Shown in pieces: positions 62,345 through 64,000 of a DNA stretch of 64,000 bases. Position 1 is the stretch's first letter. Each line of letters starts with the position of its first letter. The position numbers and the translations under genes were made by a program. The DNA is from Lachnocurva sp045579705 (GTDB lineage Bacteria > Bacillota > Clostridia > Lachnospirales > Lachnospiraceae). The DNA lies in the NCBI GenBank assembly GCA_045579705.1, contig JAZNMP010000035.1, forward strand, positions 13,481 to 77,480, written 5' to 3'. The notes below the pieces were generated by a model. That model saw only the letters and a list, made by a program, of their open reading frames with translations, did no database searches and was not told where the DNA came from.

Positions 62345-62373
62345 TTGACAAAGCCAAATAGTTTTGATAAGAT
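62345..62373 (+). promoter_or_regulatory. rRNA operon promoter
   Basis: TTGACA (62345-62350) and TAAGAT (62368-62373) with a 17-base spacer, about 200 bases before the 16S. The leader 62374-62573 holds the processing sequences of the rRNA precursor. Confidence 0.8.
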
Positions 62374-62573
62374 ATTCGAGTCGCTGCTTGAGAGACAAAC
62401 AAGCAGAAAGATACATAAAGAACCTTGATAATTGAACAGTGAAACAACCTTGAAAGATTCCAAAAGAATCAACAAGCGAATTTATGTTTAAGACATAAAT
62501 ACACGAACCAAAAGCAGTAAAACGCGAAGGATAAAGTTAGCCTTTATCTTGAACAGAGAGAAATCTCAAAAGT

Positions 62574-64000
<1,427 letters not shown>

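Overview
The window is a chromosomal segment of a low-to-moderate G+C member of the Clostridia. Several features point to Lachnospiraceae: a 16S rRNA gene whose V1-V2 part reads like that family, a type III (GlnN) glutamine synthetase, a class B sortase with a KTG-type sorting signal, M18 aminopeptidases, and the linked genes ftsH, uvrC, hprK, murB, rapZ and whiA. The family call is moderately sure. The V3 part of the 16S is less typical, and I could not run a search.

Layout. 0-5.4 kb: the tail of a calcium-loop surface protein, a 48-codon reverse-strand gene, then a cell-envelope operon (Wzy/ligase-like membrane protein, sortase B, LytR-CpsA-Psr enzyme) followed by a small secreted protein with an SPKTGD sorting signal. 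5.5-7.8 kb: tRNA-Leu, a hairpin-rich stretch made of pieces of that tRNA, gdhA and a lipoprotein gene. 7.8-9.6 kb: a complete IS3-family element. 9.7-11.7 kb: a chemoreceptor.

11.8-19.7 kb is the accessory part. It is visibly AT-rich. One ABC-2 cassette begins with a gene frameshifted in an A7 tract. A sirtuin of the SirTM-like type follows. A second cassette has a LolD/MacB-type ATPase, a Sec-secreted peptide of about 106 residues and a split FtsX-like permease, and resembles a bacteriocin export/immunity locus. 19.7-25.5 kb, reverse strand: a DEDDh exonuclease, then a carbohydrate-binding lipoprotein, a DUF4956 protein and a VTC-domain polyphosphate polymerase downstream of a two-component system. 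A hairpin hides the ribosome binding site at the head of the VTC gene.

25.5-41.2 kb is mostly housekeeping: phosphatase, ftsH, uvrC, hprK, M18 aminopeptidase, murB, rapZ, whiA, an HPr-like protein without His15, a lipid kinase, fba, a repeat-rich gap, glnN and a pseudo-receiver protein. 41.2-49.2 kb: PBP1A, a YigZ protein, tRNA-Gln, acyl-ACP thioesterase, a CvfB-like S1 protein, a YjfB-like protein, trxB and an SH3/NlpC-P60 cell-wall hydrolase. 49.2-49.8 kb: an AT-rich gap with four DnaA-box-like nonamers. 49.8-62 kb: a CdaR/PucR regulator, ftsEX, ctpA, prfB (programmed frameshift), glpK, tsaE-tsaB-rimI, RNase Z, tsaD and ispD. 62-64 kb: two tRNA-Ser genes and a 16S rRNA gene cut by the window end.

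How genes work together. hprK and the HPr-like protein form a likely catabolite-signalling pair. tsaB, tsaE and tsaD supply the t6A tRNA-modification enzymes. ftsEX with the two hydrolase-type envelope genes, PBP1A, murB, LCP and sortase build and remodel the wall. gdhA and glnN handle ammonia. The best candidates for undescribed biology are the secreted-peptide ABC locus, the DnaA-box cluster away from dnaA, the VTC hairpin and the tRNA-derived hairpin array.
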